Assembly (NCBI GenBank): GCA_024434115.1 | Contig: QMIT01000001.1 | Location: forward strand, 496,001-560,000 | Length of the DNA: 64,000 nt | From: Chloroflexota bacterium | GTDB taxonomy: Bacteria > Chloroflexota > Anaerolineae > Aggregatilineales > J027 | Direction: 5' to 3' | Shown: positions 47,472 to 56,303 of the stretch, in pieces | How the letters are laid out: every line of letters starts with the position of its first letter | Numbering within the stretch: position 1 is the stretch's first letter | Notes under the pieces: generated by a model | What the model saw: only the letters and a program-made list of their open reading frames with translations | The model's database searches: none | Told to the model about the DNA's origin: nothing | Translations under genes and position numbers: made by a program

Positions 47472-49583
47472 CTATGGGCGAGCCTGCAAAATAATACGTG
47501 CGTCCAATGCTAACACACCCCGGCCTTTTTCATAGACAAAGAGTGGATTGATGTCCAACTCGGCAATTTCTGGGAAATCAGTTACTAATTGGCTGATGCG
47601 CTGCAAAGCATCTGTTAGGGCTTCCTTATCGGCGGGTTTTTGCCCCCGCACCCCATCCAACAAATGCGCAGCCCGAATTTCACGCAGCATGGTGCTGGCA
47701 TCCGTTTCACCAAATGGCGCGATGCGGAAGGTCACATCTTTGAGGACTTCCACATAAATTCCACCCAGCCCAAAAGTCACCAGCGCACCGAATTGAGGAT
47801 CACGGCTCATACCTAACAGAACCTCAAGCCCCGGAGGCACCATTTCTTGGACAAGGCAGCCCCAAATATTGGCACCGGGGACATAGCGTGTGGCGCGATA
47901 AACCATCAATTCAAAAGCATCCCGGACTTCGGTGGCATTACGTAAATTCACCTTGACTCCGCCGACCTCGGTTTTATGGAGAATATCGGGGCTGGCGATT
48001 TTTAACACCACCGGATAGCCCATTTCGTCTGCCAAACGCACTGCTTCGTCGGGGGAGGTGGCGAGTTCACTACGCGGCATTCGGAAGCTATAGGCAGCAA
48101 AGACTTCACGGCTTTCGGCTTCAATCATTGATACCCGATTCTCGGCGCGGACTTTTTCAAATAGGGTTTTAACACGGGCTTTATCCACTTCAAATTTGCG
48201 GATTTCGCCTGTCTCGCGCTTACGGGCTTCGTTGTAATCGCGCATGGCGGCAAAGGCGTGGGCGGCACGTTCGGGGAAGGCATAGTTAGGCACAGTGTAG
48301 AACTTCGCCATGATTTCAATCCCGGTCTGCACCCGATGATCGCCCATCAAACAACCCAACACGGGCTTATCAATCTCAGTAGTCAATTTGCCGATGGCGT
48401 GGGCGGTGGCGTCAATTTCGGTCATGGCCTGCGGGGTGAGGATGACAATCATCCCGTCTACGTTGGGATCGGCGGCGACGTGTTTGAGGGCGAATTCATA
48501 ACGATCTGCGCGGGCATCACCTAACACGTCTACCGGATTGGCGGCACTGGCAGCATCGGGCAAAAATTCTTCCAGAGTCTTGATCGTCGCGTTTTCCAGA
48601 CGAGCCAGTTGTAAATTGGCCTTTTCCAGCGCGTCGGTTGCCAAAATGCCCGGCCCGCCTGCGTTGGTAACAATGGCGATACGATTGCCCTTGAGCAGGG
48701 GTTGATAGGCAAAAGCGACGGCGTGGTCAAAGAGGGTTTGGAGGTTGTTCACCCGCAGCACCCCGCTTTGATAAAACGCGGCGTTATAGGCCTGTTCCGC
48801 CCCCGCCAATGAACCTGTATGCGACGAAACGGCTTTTTGGCCGGATTGGGTAACACCACTCTTGAGCATGATGACGGGTTTTTTGCGGCTGACCTCCCGT
48901 GCGACCTGCATAAATTCTTGTCCGCTGGGCAGTCCTTCGGAATAGGCCAAAATGACTTTGGTGTTGGGGTCGTTGGCCCAATAACGCATCAAGTCAATCT
49001 CGCTGACATCGCCCTTGTTGCCGAGACTCACAAAGGCGCTGAAGCCGATATGTTTGTTGTTGCCCATGCTCATATCTAGGACAGCCGTCCCTAACGCCCC
49101 GGATTGGCTCATAAACGCGATTGAGCCTTTCATGGGCATCCCACCCGCCGCAAAGGTCACATTGACCGGGTGGTGGATGTCCATCACGCCCAAGCAGTTT
49201 GGCCCAATTAAGCGCATCCCAAATTGTTTGGCGATTTGGAGCAGCTTGAGTTCAAGTTCTAATCCGGCGCGACCTGTTTCGCGGAAACCTGCGCTAATGA
49301 CTACCACTGCTTTGATGCCTTTTTCACCACAGGCTTGCACCGCATCCGGGACATGCAGGTAGGGGATGACGATCACGGCTAGATCAGGGGTTTCAGGAAG
49401 ATCAGCGACTTGTGGGAAGGAGGCATAGCCGAGGATTTCTTCGCCCGTCGGGTTGACGGGATAGATGCGACCCGTAAATTTGCTTTCGACCAAATTTGCC
49501 AAGACCGCATAGCCGAGTTTGCTGGGGTTACGGCTTGCTCCAATAATGGCAACAGAATTGGGCCTGAAAAAAGCGTCTAACAT
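47472..49583 (-). CDS. ADP-forming acetate-CoA ligase, fused alpha-beta subunits
   Basis: Converts acetyl-CoA, ADP and phosphate to acetate, CoA and ATP, conserving energy by substrate-level phosphorylation. 703 residues: CoA-binding and succinyl-CoA-ligase-like alpha part (about 1-455: S-V-A-I-I-G-A-S at the start, phosphorylated His in V-S-S-H-T-G-S-L-A-G) and ATP-grasp beta part (about 480-700: P-V-V-L-K-I-A-S-P-D-I-L-H-K-T-E-V-G-G-V). The fused arrangement is common in bacteria and some archaea. With eno and pyk downstream it suggests a fermentative end of glycolysis to acetate, or the reverse for acetate uptake. Confidence 0.92.
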   Translation of the reverse strand: MLDAFFRPNSVAIIGASRNPSKLGYAVLANLVESKFTGRIYPVNPTGEEILGYASFPQVADLPETPDLAVIVIPYLHVPDAVQACGEKGIKAVVVISAGFRETGRAGLELELKLLQIAKQFGMRLIGPNCLGVMDIHHPVNVTFAAGGMPMKGSIAFMSQSGALGTAVLDMSMGNNKHIGFSAFVSLGNKGDVSEIDLMRYWANDPNTKVILAYSEGLPSGQEFMQVAREVSRKKPVIMLKSGVTQSGQKAVSSHTGSLAGAEQAYNAAFYQSGVLRVNNLQTLFDHAVAFAYQPLLKGNRIAIVTNAGGPGILATDALEKANLQLARLENATIKTLEEFLPDAASAANPVDVLGDARADRYEFALKHVAADPNVDGMIVILTPQAMTEIDATAHAIGKLTTEIDKPVLGCLMGDHRVQTGIEIMAKFYTVPNYAFPERAAHAFAAMRDYNEARKRETGEIRKFEVDKARVKTLFEKVRAENRVSMIEAESREVFAAYSFRMPRSELATSPDEAVRLADEMGYPVVLKIASPDILHKTEVGGVKVNLRNATEVRDAFELMVYRATRYVPGANIWGCLVQEMVPPGLEVLLGMSRDPQFGALVTFGLGGIYVEVLKDVTFRIAPFGETDASTMLREIRAAHLLDGVRGQKPADKEALTDALQRISQLVTDFPEIAELDINPLFVYEKGRGVLALDARIILQARP

Positions 49584-49647
49584 TCAAATCCTCCAATTCG
49601 CCTTCACACCTTATAAGCACCTATCCCCCACAAGCTACACGGTTGGC

Positions 49648-50526
49648 CTAAGTTCGTTCCCCCGTGATAATTCCATGTCTTAGTGCGTCTGGCATTGAGG
49701 TAGGGCGATAATTTGCGCCATCCCGCCTCAAAAACACGCCAGCCGCATAGTCACGCGCCAAAAGTTCGCCTGTGTCACGCTGGTACATCTCATGAATCCA
49801 TGCGGCACGTACCCGCGATTTTTCTGTGAGCCAACTGACAATTTTAATCGGGTCGTCTTCTTTTGCCTCGTGGAAATATTCCAGTTCATGCCCCAACGCA
49901 AAAACATAAAAGTTTTCAGCTTGGAGTCGGGTGGTATCCCATCCCACGCTCGCCAACGCATCCACCGAGGCCTGTTCAACCCAGCGCAAATAATTGGCGT
50001 TGTTGACATGACCTAGCTGGTCAATTTCATAACTTTGGGCGCGGCGTTCGGAGATAAATTGATAGGAGGGATAACTTACAGCGGCAGGGATACGGATTTC
50101 CAGATCTTCAAGAGGGGCATTGGCGGGTTGGAATCCACCTTCAAATTCTGGGACAAGGCGCTTGGGCCTCATTTCAGTGCGATCCATAAATACCCAATCC
50201 GCTCGACCCCGCAGAACGCGACAATTATCACGCACCCGCACGATTTCGTATTCTCGATGGGAACGCACGCGCCGAAAATCGGAGACCCATGTGCGGATTT
50301 CGAGTTCATCCCCATAAAGGGCAGGTTCATGATAACGCACGTGCATTTCGCGGATGACCCACATACAACCATGTGCGTCGTACCACGCCCCATCAAATCC
50401 TGCGTCGGCACTGGCACGTGTGGCGGCTTCTTCCAAATAATTCAGATAGACGGCGTTGTTTACATGACCAAAGCGGTCAACTTCATAGGAACGCACATTG
50501 AACCGCCATGTGTAGACTCGCGGCAT
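49648..50526 (-). CDS. Tandem hot-dog thioesterase (acyl-ACP/acyl-CoA thioesterase-like)
   Basis: 292 residues with two 4HBT/acyl-ACP-thioesterase hot-dog domains (about 5-135 and 155-275). Each carries the active-site pattern D-x-x-G-H-V-N-N-A: V-D-R-F-G-H-V-N-N-A-V-Y and I-D-Q-L-G-H-V-N-N-A-N-Y. Internal duplication of this fold is typical of FatA-like thioesterases, but here both halves keep the motif, whereas plant-type enzymes usually keep one. It probably hydrolyses an acyl thioester in lipid metabolism. It is a single minus-strand gene, divergent from the cysteine desulfurase. Confidence 0.87.
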   Translation of the reverse strand: MPRVYTWRFNVRSYEVDRFGHVNNAVYLNYLEEAATRASADAGFDGAWYDAHGCMWVIREMHVRYHEPALYGDELEIRTWVSDFRRVRSHREYEIVRVRDNCRVLRGRADWVFMDRTEMRPKRLVPEFEGGFQPANAPLEDLEIRIPAAVSYPSYQFISERRAQSYEIDQLGHVNNANYLRWVEQASVDALASVGWDTTRLQAENFYVFALGHELEYFHEAKEDDPIKIVSWLTEKSRVRAAWIHEMYQRDTGELLARDYAAGVFLRRDGANYRPTSMPDALRHGIITGERT

Positions 50527-50670
50527 TGGGCCTCACACTACTTTGTTTGATTTAACGGTGGACGATTATATCCCACAATCGCTTAAATGAACCCTGCTCG
50601 ATGGTCAATTTAGGGTAAAATGACAAGGATGCTGACTGACCGTTGACAATAAATAGGGGAGCTTATTGGA

Positions 50671-51843
50671 ATGCCGGATCGTTTCATTTACCTAGATCAT
50701 AGTGCGACGACGCCCGTAGATGAGCGGGTAGTAGCGGCGATGATGCCTTACTTTTCGGAGATTTATGGGAATCCATCGTCGGTGCATCGGCTGGGGCGCA
50801 AGGCTGAGACGGCGATGGAGGGTGCCCGCGACAAGATGGCAAAAATCTTAAACTGTCGTCCCGACGAGATTGTGTTTACCAGCGGTGGCTCAGAAGGTGA
50901 TAATTTGGCTCTGCGTGGCGTGGCGTTGGCCTCCAAACAATTGGGCCGGGGTACTCATTTGATTACCAGCCCACTCGAACACAATGCTATCAGCCGGACT
51001 GTTCAGCAATTGGAGGAAGTTTTCAGCCTACCCACCACGTTTTTGCGGCCCGACCACCGGGGAAATATCACGCCTGATATGCTGCGCGAAGCCATCCAAG
51101 AGGACACGGCGTTGGTCAGTTTGATGTTGGCAAATAATGAAATCGGCACGATCTTGCCAATTGCGGAGTTGGCAGCGGTAGCCCACGAAAAAGGGGCGTA
51201 TTTCCATACCGATGCCGTGCAAGCGATGGGCCAATTGGATGTAGATGTACAACAATTGGGGGTGGATTTGCTCTCGATGTCCGCCCACAAATTTTATGGC
51301 CCAAAAGGGGTGGGGGCACTATTTGTGCGAGAGGGGGTTCCTTTGTTGCCGTCCCAAACAGGGGGTAGCCATGAGTCTGGTCGGCGCAGTGGCACGCACA
51401 ACGTTCCGTTGATTGTGGGGATGGTGACGGCATTGGAAATAGCCTATGCCGAACGGGAGCAGTGGGTTCCGCATTTTATGGGTCTGCGTGACCATTTGAT
51501 TGATGGGGTGCTGTCAACCATCCCCGATGTAGAGTTGACTGGGGAGCGCCATGATCGGCTGCCGTCCCATACCAGTTTCGTTTTTAAGCACGTTAATGGC
51601 AACACGCTGCTGATGCACCTTGATATGAAGGGGATTGCGGCGTCATCGGGGAGCGCCTGCAAGACGGGCAATCCAGAACCCTCGCAAGTCCTCTTGGCGT
51701 TGGGTTATGACCACGATTGGGCGATGGGGGGCTTACGGTTGACGGTAGGGCGGCATACAACTCATGCGGATATTGATTATGTCCTAGAGATCATGCCGAA
51801 AGTAATCGAGGGGGTGCGGCGGTTTAGCGGGGTGTCGGCGTGA
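50671..51843 (+). CDS. Cysteine desulfurase (NifS/IscS family)
   Basis: PLP enzyme that removes sulfur from cysteine as a persulfide for Fe-S clusters and thiolated tRNA. 390 residues, GGGGA upstream of the ATG. Y-L-D-H-S-A-T-T-P at the start, the PLP Lys in S-M-S-A-H-K-F-Y-G-P-K-G and the catalytic Cys in S-S-G-S-A-C-K-T-G-N are all present. No iscU or sufU is adjacent. The next gene on the same strand is mnmA, a sulfur acceptor, so supply of sulfur to tRNA is the likely job; a terminator and a promoter separate the two. Confidence 0.93.
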   Translation: MPDRFIYLDHSATTPVDERVVAAMMPYFSEIYGNPSSVHRLGRKAETAMEGARDKMAKILNCRPDEIVFTSGGSEGDNLALRGVALASKQLGRGTHLITSPLEHNAISRTVQQLEEVFSLPTTFLRPDHRGNITPDMLREAIQEDTALVSLMLANNEIGTILPIAELAAVAHEKGAYFHTDAVQAMGQLDVDVQQLGVDLLSMSAHKFYGPKGVGALFVREGVPLLPSQTGGSHESGRRSGTHNVPLIVGMVTALEIAYAEREQWVPHFMGLRDHLIDGVLSTIPDVELTGERHDRLPSHTSFVFKHVNGNTLLMHLDMKGIAASSGSACKTGNPEPSQVLLALGYDHDWAMGGLRLTVGRHTTHADIDYVLEIMPKVIEGVRRFSGVSA

Positions 51844-51877
51844 ATCGGGGGCACTCTCCCTACACGGGGCTAAAGCC

Positions 51878-51911
51878 ACCGTGCTGAATCTAGGCTAAAA
51901 GCACGGTTTTC
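51878..51911 (+). terminator. Rho-independent terminator of the cysteine desulfurase gene
   Basis: Perfect 8-bp stem ACCGTGCT (51878-51885) with AGCACGGT (51900-51907), followed by TTTTCAT. Confidence 0.7.
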
Positions 51912-52041
51912 ATAGAGCATAAGTTCTATTACTGTCCATTATATGCGCCGAGTTTGAATTCGTAACTACAGTTACGGATTTATACGTGGTGGACATATGG
52001 GGAGGACAGAAGTTGGCCGTTAGGCGTAAGGAAATATGATA

Positions 52042-52070
52042 TTGACCGTCTATCCCAAAACCGCTACTAT
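52042..52070 (+). promoter_or_regulatory. mnmA promoter
   Basis: TTGACC (52042-52047) and TACTAT (52065-52070), 17-nt spacer. Transcription from about 52077 would leave only 11 nt before the TTG at 52088, favouring the ATG at 52112 as start. Confidence 0.6.
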
Positions 52071-52111
52071 GTGGACATCTGAATAAGTTGGAAAACGGTT
52101 CAAAAAATTCC

Positions 52112-53236
52112 ATGACAGGCGATAGAGCAACAGTCGTAGTGGCAATGAGCGGGGGTGTGGATAGCTCGGTGGCGGCAGCATTGTTGGTCGAACAAGGCTA
52201 TAACGTCATCGGTATGATGATGCGGCTGTGGTCGGAGGAGACTGCCCCCGGCCTGACAGGTCATAATCGCTGCTGCACCCCGGAACAGATGAATGATGCG
52301 CGGCGCGTGGCGGATATGCTGGACATCCCCTTTTATGTTCTCGATACACGTGACGTATTCCGTAATAAGATCGTTCAATTCTTCATTGACCAACATGCCG
52401 ATGGATTGACGCCTAATCCCTGTCTGGCGTGCAATATGCACATTCGGTTTGACTGGTTGTTGAATAATGCGCTGGCGTTGGGGGCGGATTATCTGGCGAC
52501 GGGGCATTATGCGCGGATTACCCAGTCGGCTGATGGTTTATATGAGTTACGCAAGGGATACAGCCTCGAAAAAGATCAATCCTACGTCTTGAGCGTGATG
52601 ACACAAGAACAGCTTCGCCATACCCTATTTCCAGTGGGAGACTATATCAAACCACAGGTGCGTGAACTCGCCGCGAAGTTTGGTCTGCCCGTCGCCAGTA
52701 AACATGATTCGCAGGATTTATGCTTTCTGGGTGATGGTGATTATCGGCGTTTTTTGCGGGAGCATGGCCCAGTAGATTTATTTATGTCCGGCCCGATTCT
52801 CAATCGGCGTGGGGAACAAGTCGGCACGCACGATGGTCTCCCAAATTACACGATTGGTCAGCGCAAAGGCTTGGGGATTTCAGGCAGCGGCGACCCCCTC
52901 TATGTGCTTGATCTTGACCGCCAGCGGAATGCCGTGATTGTGGGCACACGCGACGAACTGGGACATGACAGGCTTGTCGCCGGGCGAGTTAATTGGATTG
53001 CCGGTGCTCCTCCCGCTGAAGCAATCCGCGCGGAAGTCAAAATTCGCTATAAAGCCAAGCCTGCCCCCGCTACTCTTGAACCTCTTTCGGATCGGCAGGT
53101 AGCCGTCATTTTTGATGAACCGCTACGAGACATCACTCCCGGTCAGGGGGCGGTATTTTATGATGGGGATCGGTGTCTTGGCGGTGGCCTGATTCAGCGT
53201 GTTGAACATCTGGAATCGGCTGTTATTTCCTCGTAA
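52112..53236 (+). CDS. mnmA: tRNA-specific 2-thiouridylase
   Basis: Adds sulfur to U34 of tRNA-Lys, -Glu and -Gln. 374 residues from ATG (a TTG at 52088 would add eight). The PP-loop S-G-G-V-D-S-S lies near the N-terminus. Catalytic cysteines are in N-P-C-L-A-C-N (first) and D-L-C-F-L-G-D-G (second), and the tRNA-binding G-H-Y-A-R and the G-L-P-N-Y-T-I-G-Q-R-K-G-L-G block are conserved. The C-terminal 100 residues form the beta-barrel domain. The persulfide donor is probably the desulfurase encoded just upstream. Confidence 0.94.
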   Translation: MTGDRATVVVAMSGGVDSSVAAALLVEQGYNVIGMMMRLWSEETAPGLTGHNRCCTPEQMNDARRVADMLDIPFYVLDTRDVFRNKIVQFFIDQHADGLTPNPCLACNMHIRFDWLLNNALALGADYLATGHYARITQSADGLYELRKGYSLEKDQSYVLSVMTQEQLRHTLFPVGDYIKPQVRELAAKFGLPVASKHDSQDLCFLGDGDYRRFLREHGPVDLFMSGPILNRRGEQVGTHDGLPNYTIGQRKGLGISGSGDPLYVLDLDRQRNAVIVGTRDELGHDRLVAGRVNWIAGAPPAEAIRAEVKIRYKAKPAPATLEPLSDRQVAVIFDEPLRDITPGQGAVFYDGDRCLGGGLIQRVEHLESAVISS

Positions 53237-53401
53237 TCCGTTTCTTCTACAACTGGGAATTTGTGCAATTCGGTGAATTTGTTGCATCGCTTAGATTGCA
53301 CCTAGTTCCAAACATGACATCCTGCGGTAAAATAAGATTTTAGGGAAAAATCTTCTGGACAGGTCAGATCAATGCCCTCAGTCCCCAAGGAAGTCTAACT
53401 G

Positions 53402-56299
53402 ATGGCTACGCAGCTACAGACGGGTGAAGCTGTATTACAACGTGTCGTCTCGATTATGCAGCATGTGTTGCTGGAGGAGGTCTCCCAAAAGAGACTGGAC
53501 GACGCCCTGTCCCAGTTAGCATCGCAGTTTAAAGCCGATTGCGCTTACATTTATGAAATTGCACCGATTCTGCGTGATCCAACCCCTACTATCCGACGTA
53601 TTGGTGAATGGCATTTAGCCCCTGCTGCTCCCTTGACCCCGTTCATGCCCATGCCAATAGATGCTTTCAAACGATTATTCAAATGGGCTACCCAACTTGA
53701 ATCCGGTGAGAGCATTCAGACCATGAGCGGTGGCACGGGCCTTGAAGGATGGTCACAGCTAGTCAACCAGCGGATTATGATGTCTCCTATTCATGTCAAA
53801 CAGCATTGGCTAGGATTTATCGGCTTGGAGGCGTCGGCAAGCGGACGGGATTGGACTCCCTCGGATGTGACTGCCCTCAAAACAGCGGCGGCGTTACTTG
53901 GCGTTGCGCTCCTAAATAAACAGACGGCTGATGCTGCACCGATCAGCGAAACCAAATATCGGATTTTGATGGAACAGGCTACCGACGCCATTATTGTGAT
54001 GACGCCGTTGGGAGCCTTTCGGGAAGTGAATCCTCGCTCTTGTGAATTGTTGGGGTACAGCCGCGAAGAACTGCTACGGATGGGCCTTGTTGACTTTATC
54101 ACCAAAGATTCAACGCTGCTGCCCGCGCTTACAGGCGATGAAGCGCTTCCAGACCGCTTTCAAGCCCAAGAATGGTTGGTCTGTAAAGATCAACAGCGTA
54201 TTTTTGTGGAGGCGAATGTCCGCCGATTGCATGATGGGTTGTTCCACGTCGTTATGCGGGATGTATCCGAACGCAAGCACGCTGAGGAATTGCAGAAACG
54301 TCGCTCGGAGGCGATGGTGGCTCTGTATGAAACATCATTGGCAATTAACTCGCAACCAGATGTTACGACCTTATTGCGGGCGATTGTTGAACGCGCCGCG
54401 AAACTATTAAATGCCCCAATGGGTGGACTTTATTTGCTTCGACCTGACAACCAAAGCCTTGAATTGGTCGTGGCTTATAACCTGCCCGGTAATTTGGTTG
54501 GCACGATACTGCAATTTGGTGAAGGGGTCTCCGGTAAAGTGGCGCAATCCGGGGAGGTCATGTTTGTTACGGATTATGCCCAATGGGATGGAAAGGCAGA
54601 CGTTTATCAGAATTCCCCATTCCGCCGCGTATTGGGTGTACCCATGAAAGTGGGTGGGCGGGTGATTGGGGCGATTAATGTCACCGATTCCGAAAAGACC
54701 ATCCCATTTGATGAAGAGGAGATTCGACTGGTCAAACTTTTTGCTGACCAAGCGGCGATTGCGCTCACCAATGCACGGTTAATTGAACGGGTCTATGAGG
54801 AATTTGCCAAACGCGAAAAAGCTCAAGATGCGCTTCAAATTAGCGAACAGCGCTTCCGCACCTTAACCGAGAATTCACCCGACTACATCTACATCCTTGA
54901 TATGCGAACTAGGAAAGGGGTCTATCTTAACCGCCAAGAGATGCTCGGTTATTCGGCAAAAGAATTGCTTCAGCCCGAATCTATCACCTTTGCGATTCAT
55001 TCTGAGGACGCCTCACGGGTCTCGCGGGAATGGCGCAAAGCAATCGAAGGGAAGCTGGATGACAACCCGCAAATTGAATACCGTGTCCGTCATAAACGTG
55101 GGCACTGGGAATGGGTGCAAAGTCGTTTTACAGTTCTATCTTGGGAGGGCGATCAACCGGTGGAACTATTGGTGACCAATACGATTGTCACCAACCGAAA
55201 ACGCGCCGAACAAGCGCTAGAACAATCGCTCCATTTTTATCTGAGTCTTTTAGATACCTTTCCGGTTCCGGTTTGGCGCTCCGAACTGGACACCCATATT
55301 CACTTTTTGAACACCAGTTGGTTTTCGTTTACAGGGCTGACGATGGGGCATAATTCCAATCAGGCATGGAAGACAAGTTTTCATGCAGAGGATTGGGATA
55401 AGTGGGAGCAAAAGTATCTGGCGGCATTTGGGGATCAACGTGGTTTTGAGGTGGAATGTCGTCTCCACCACAGCGATGGTACCTATCATACTGTCATGGT
55501 AGTAGGTCAGCCATTTTATGACCTAGAGGGAGTCTTTGCCGGATTCATCGGGGTGGTGTTTGATATTACGGCCATTCGGGAGGCTCAACAGAAAAGCATC
55601 GAACTGACACTCGAACGGGCACGGGTGAAGATGCTAGAAGAATTTATCGGGGATGTCTCACACGATTTACGCACACCGCTTTCCACCATCATTCTCAATA
55701 CCTATCTACTGCGAGCAGGGGGCGATGAAGAGAAGCGCCTTGAACGGCTTCGAATCTTAGAAGCACAGGCCGAACGTTTGAACAAAACAGTCCAAGACTT
55801 ATTGGATATTTCACGACTAGAAATCAATATCACGGAACTGACCTTTGTCCAGCTTGATGTCAATCATGTGTTAACTAGCATTGCCCAAATCTACGCACCG
55901 CATATCGCCAAAAAGAATCTGGAATTAGTCCTTGACCTCGGCCAATCCTTGCCGATGATCCTTGCCAATGAGACACAGTTTCACCGGGGGATTGCTAATT
56001 TTGTCGAAAACGCCATGAAATACACCAAAAAAGGTAGCATCAGCATCAAAACTTATCTGCGCGGGGAGATGGTTGTGGTCGAGATTGCGGATACCGGAAT
56101 TGGCATTGCGGCTGACCATTTGCCGCGCATTTTTGATCGTTTTTATAAGGTGGATCGTGCCCGCACCACCGAAGGGACGGGATTAGGGTTGGCAATCTCC
56201 AAAAAGATTATTGAAGCGCATGGAGGCAGTATTGAAGTAGCGAGTGTTGAAGGGGCCGGAACCACGTTCTCGCTTGTGCTACCGACCTACAAAGTCTAA
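53402..56299 (+). CDS. Soluble multi-sensor hybrid-free histidine kinase (GAF-PAS-GAF-PAS-PAS-HisKA-HATPase)
   Basis: 965 residues without signal peptide or membrane helices, so it senses cytoplasmic signals. Order: GAF (about 15-175), PAS (185-300), GAF (305-465, with G-E-G-V-S-G-K-V-A), PAS (485-605), PAS (610-735), HisKA (745-815) and HATPase_c (855-965). The phosphoacceptor is His754 in D-V-S-H-D-L-R-T-P-L. N-F-V-E-N-A-M-K-Y, I-A-D-T-G-I-G-I-A, F-D-R-F-Y and G-T-G-L-G-L-A-I-S are the N, G1, F and G2 boxes. No receiver domain and no response regulator gene nearby, so it is an orphan kinase. Its stop lies 4 nt from that of the convergent prepilin-peptidase homologue. Confidence 0.9.
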   Translation: MATQLQTGEAVLQRVVSIMQHVLLEEVSQKRLDDALSQLASQFKADCAYIYEIAPILRDPTPTIRRIGEWHLAPAAPLTPFMPMPIDAFKRLFKWATQLESGESIQTMSGGTGLEGWSQLVNQRIMMSPIHVKQHWLGFIGLEASASGRDWTPSDVTALKTAAALLGVALLNKQTADAAPISETKYRILMEQATDAIIVMTPLGAFREVNPRSCELLGYSREELLRMGLVDFITKDSTLLPALTGDEALPDRFQAQEWLVCKDQQRIFVEANVRRLHDGLFHVVMRDVSERKHAEELQKRRSEAMVALYETSLAINSQPDVTTLLRAIVERAAKLLNAPMGGLYLLRPDNQSLELVVAYNLPGNLVGTILQFGEGVSGKVAQSGEVMFVTDYAQWDGKADVYQNSPFRRVLGVPMKVGGRVIGAINVTDSEKTIPFDEEEIRLVKLFADQAAIALTNARLIERVYEEFAKREKAQDALQISEQRFRTLTENSPDYIYILDMRTRKGVYLNRQEMLGYSAKELLQPESITFAIHSEDASRVSREWRKAIEGKLDDNPQIEYRVRHKRGHWEWVQSRFTVLSWEGDQPVELLVTNTIVTNRKRAEQALEQSLHFYLSLLDTFPVPVWRSELDTHIHFLNTSWFSFTGLTMGHNSNQAWKTSFHAEDWDKWEQKYLAAFGDQRGFEVECRLHHSDGTYHTVMVVGQPFYDLEGVFAGFIGVVFDITAIREAQQKSIELTLERARVKMLEEFIGDVSHDLRTPLSTIILNTYLLRAGGDEEKRLERLRILEAQAERLNKTVQDLLDISRLEINITELTFVQLDVNHVLTSIAQIYAPHIAKKNLELVLDLGQSLPMILANETQFHRGIANFVENAMKYTKKGSISIKTYLRGEMVVVEIADTGIGIAADHLPRIFDRFYKVDRARTTEGTGLGLAISKKIIEAHGGSIEVASVEGAGTTFSLVLPTYKV

Positions 56300-56303
56300 A
56301 TTC

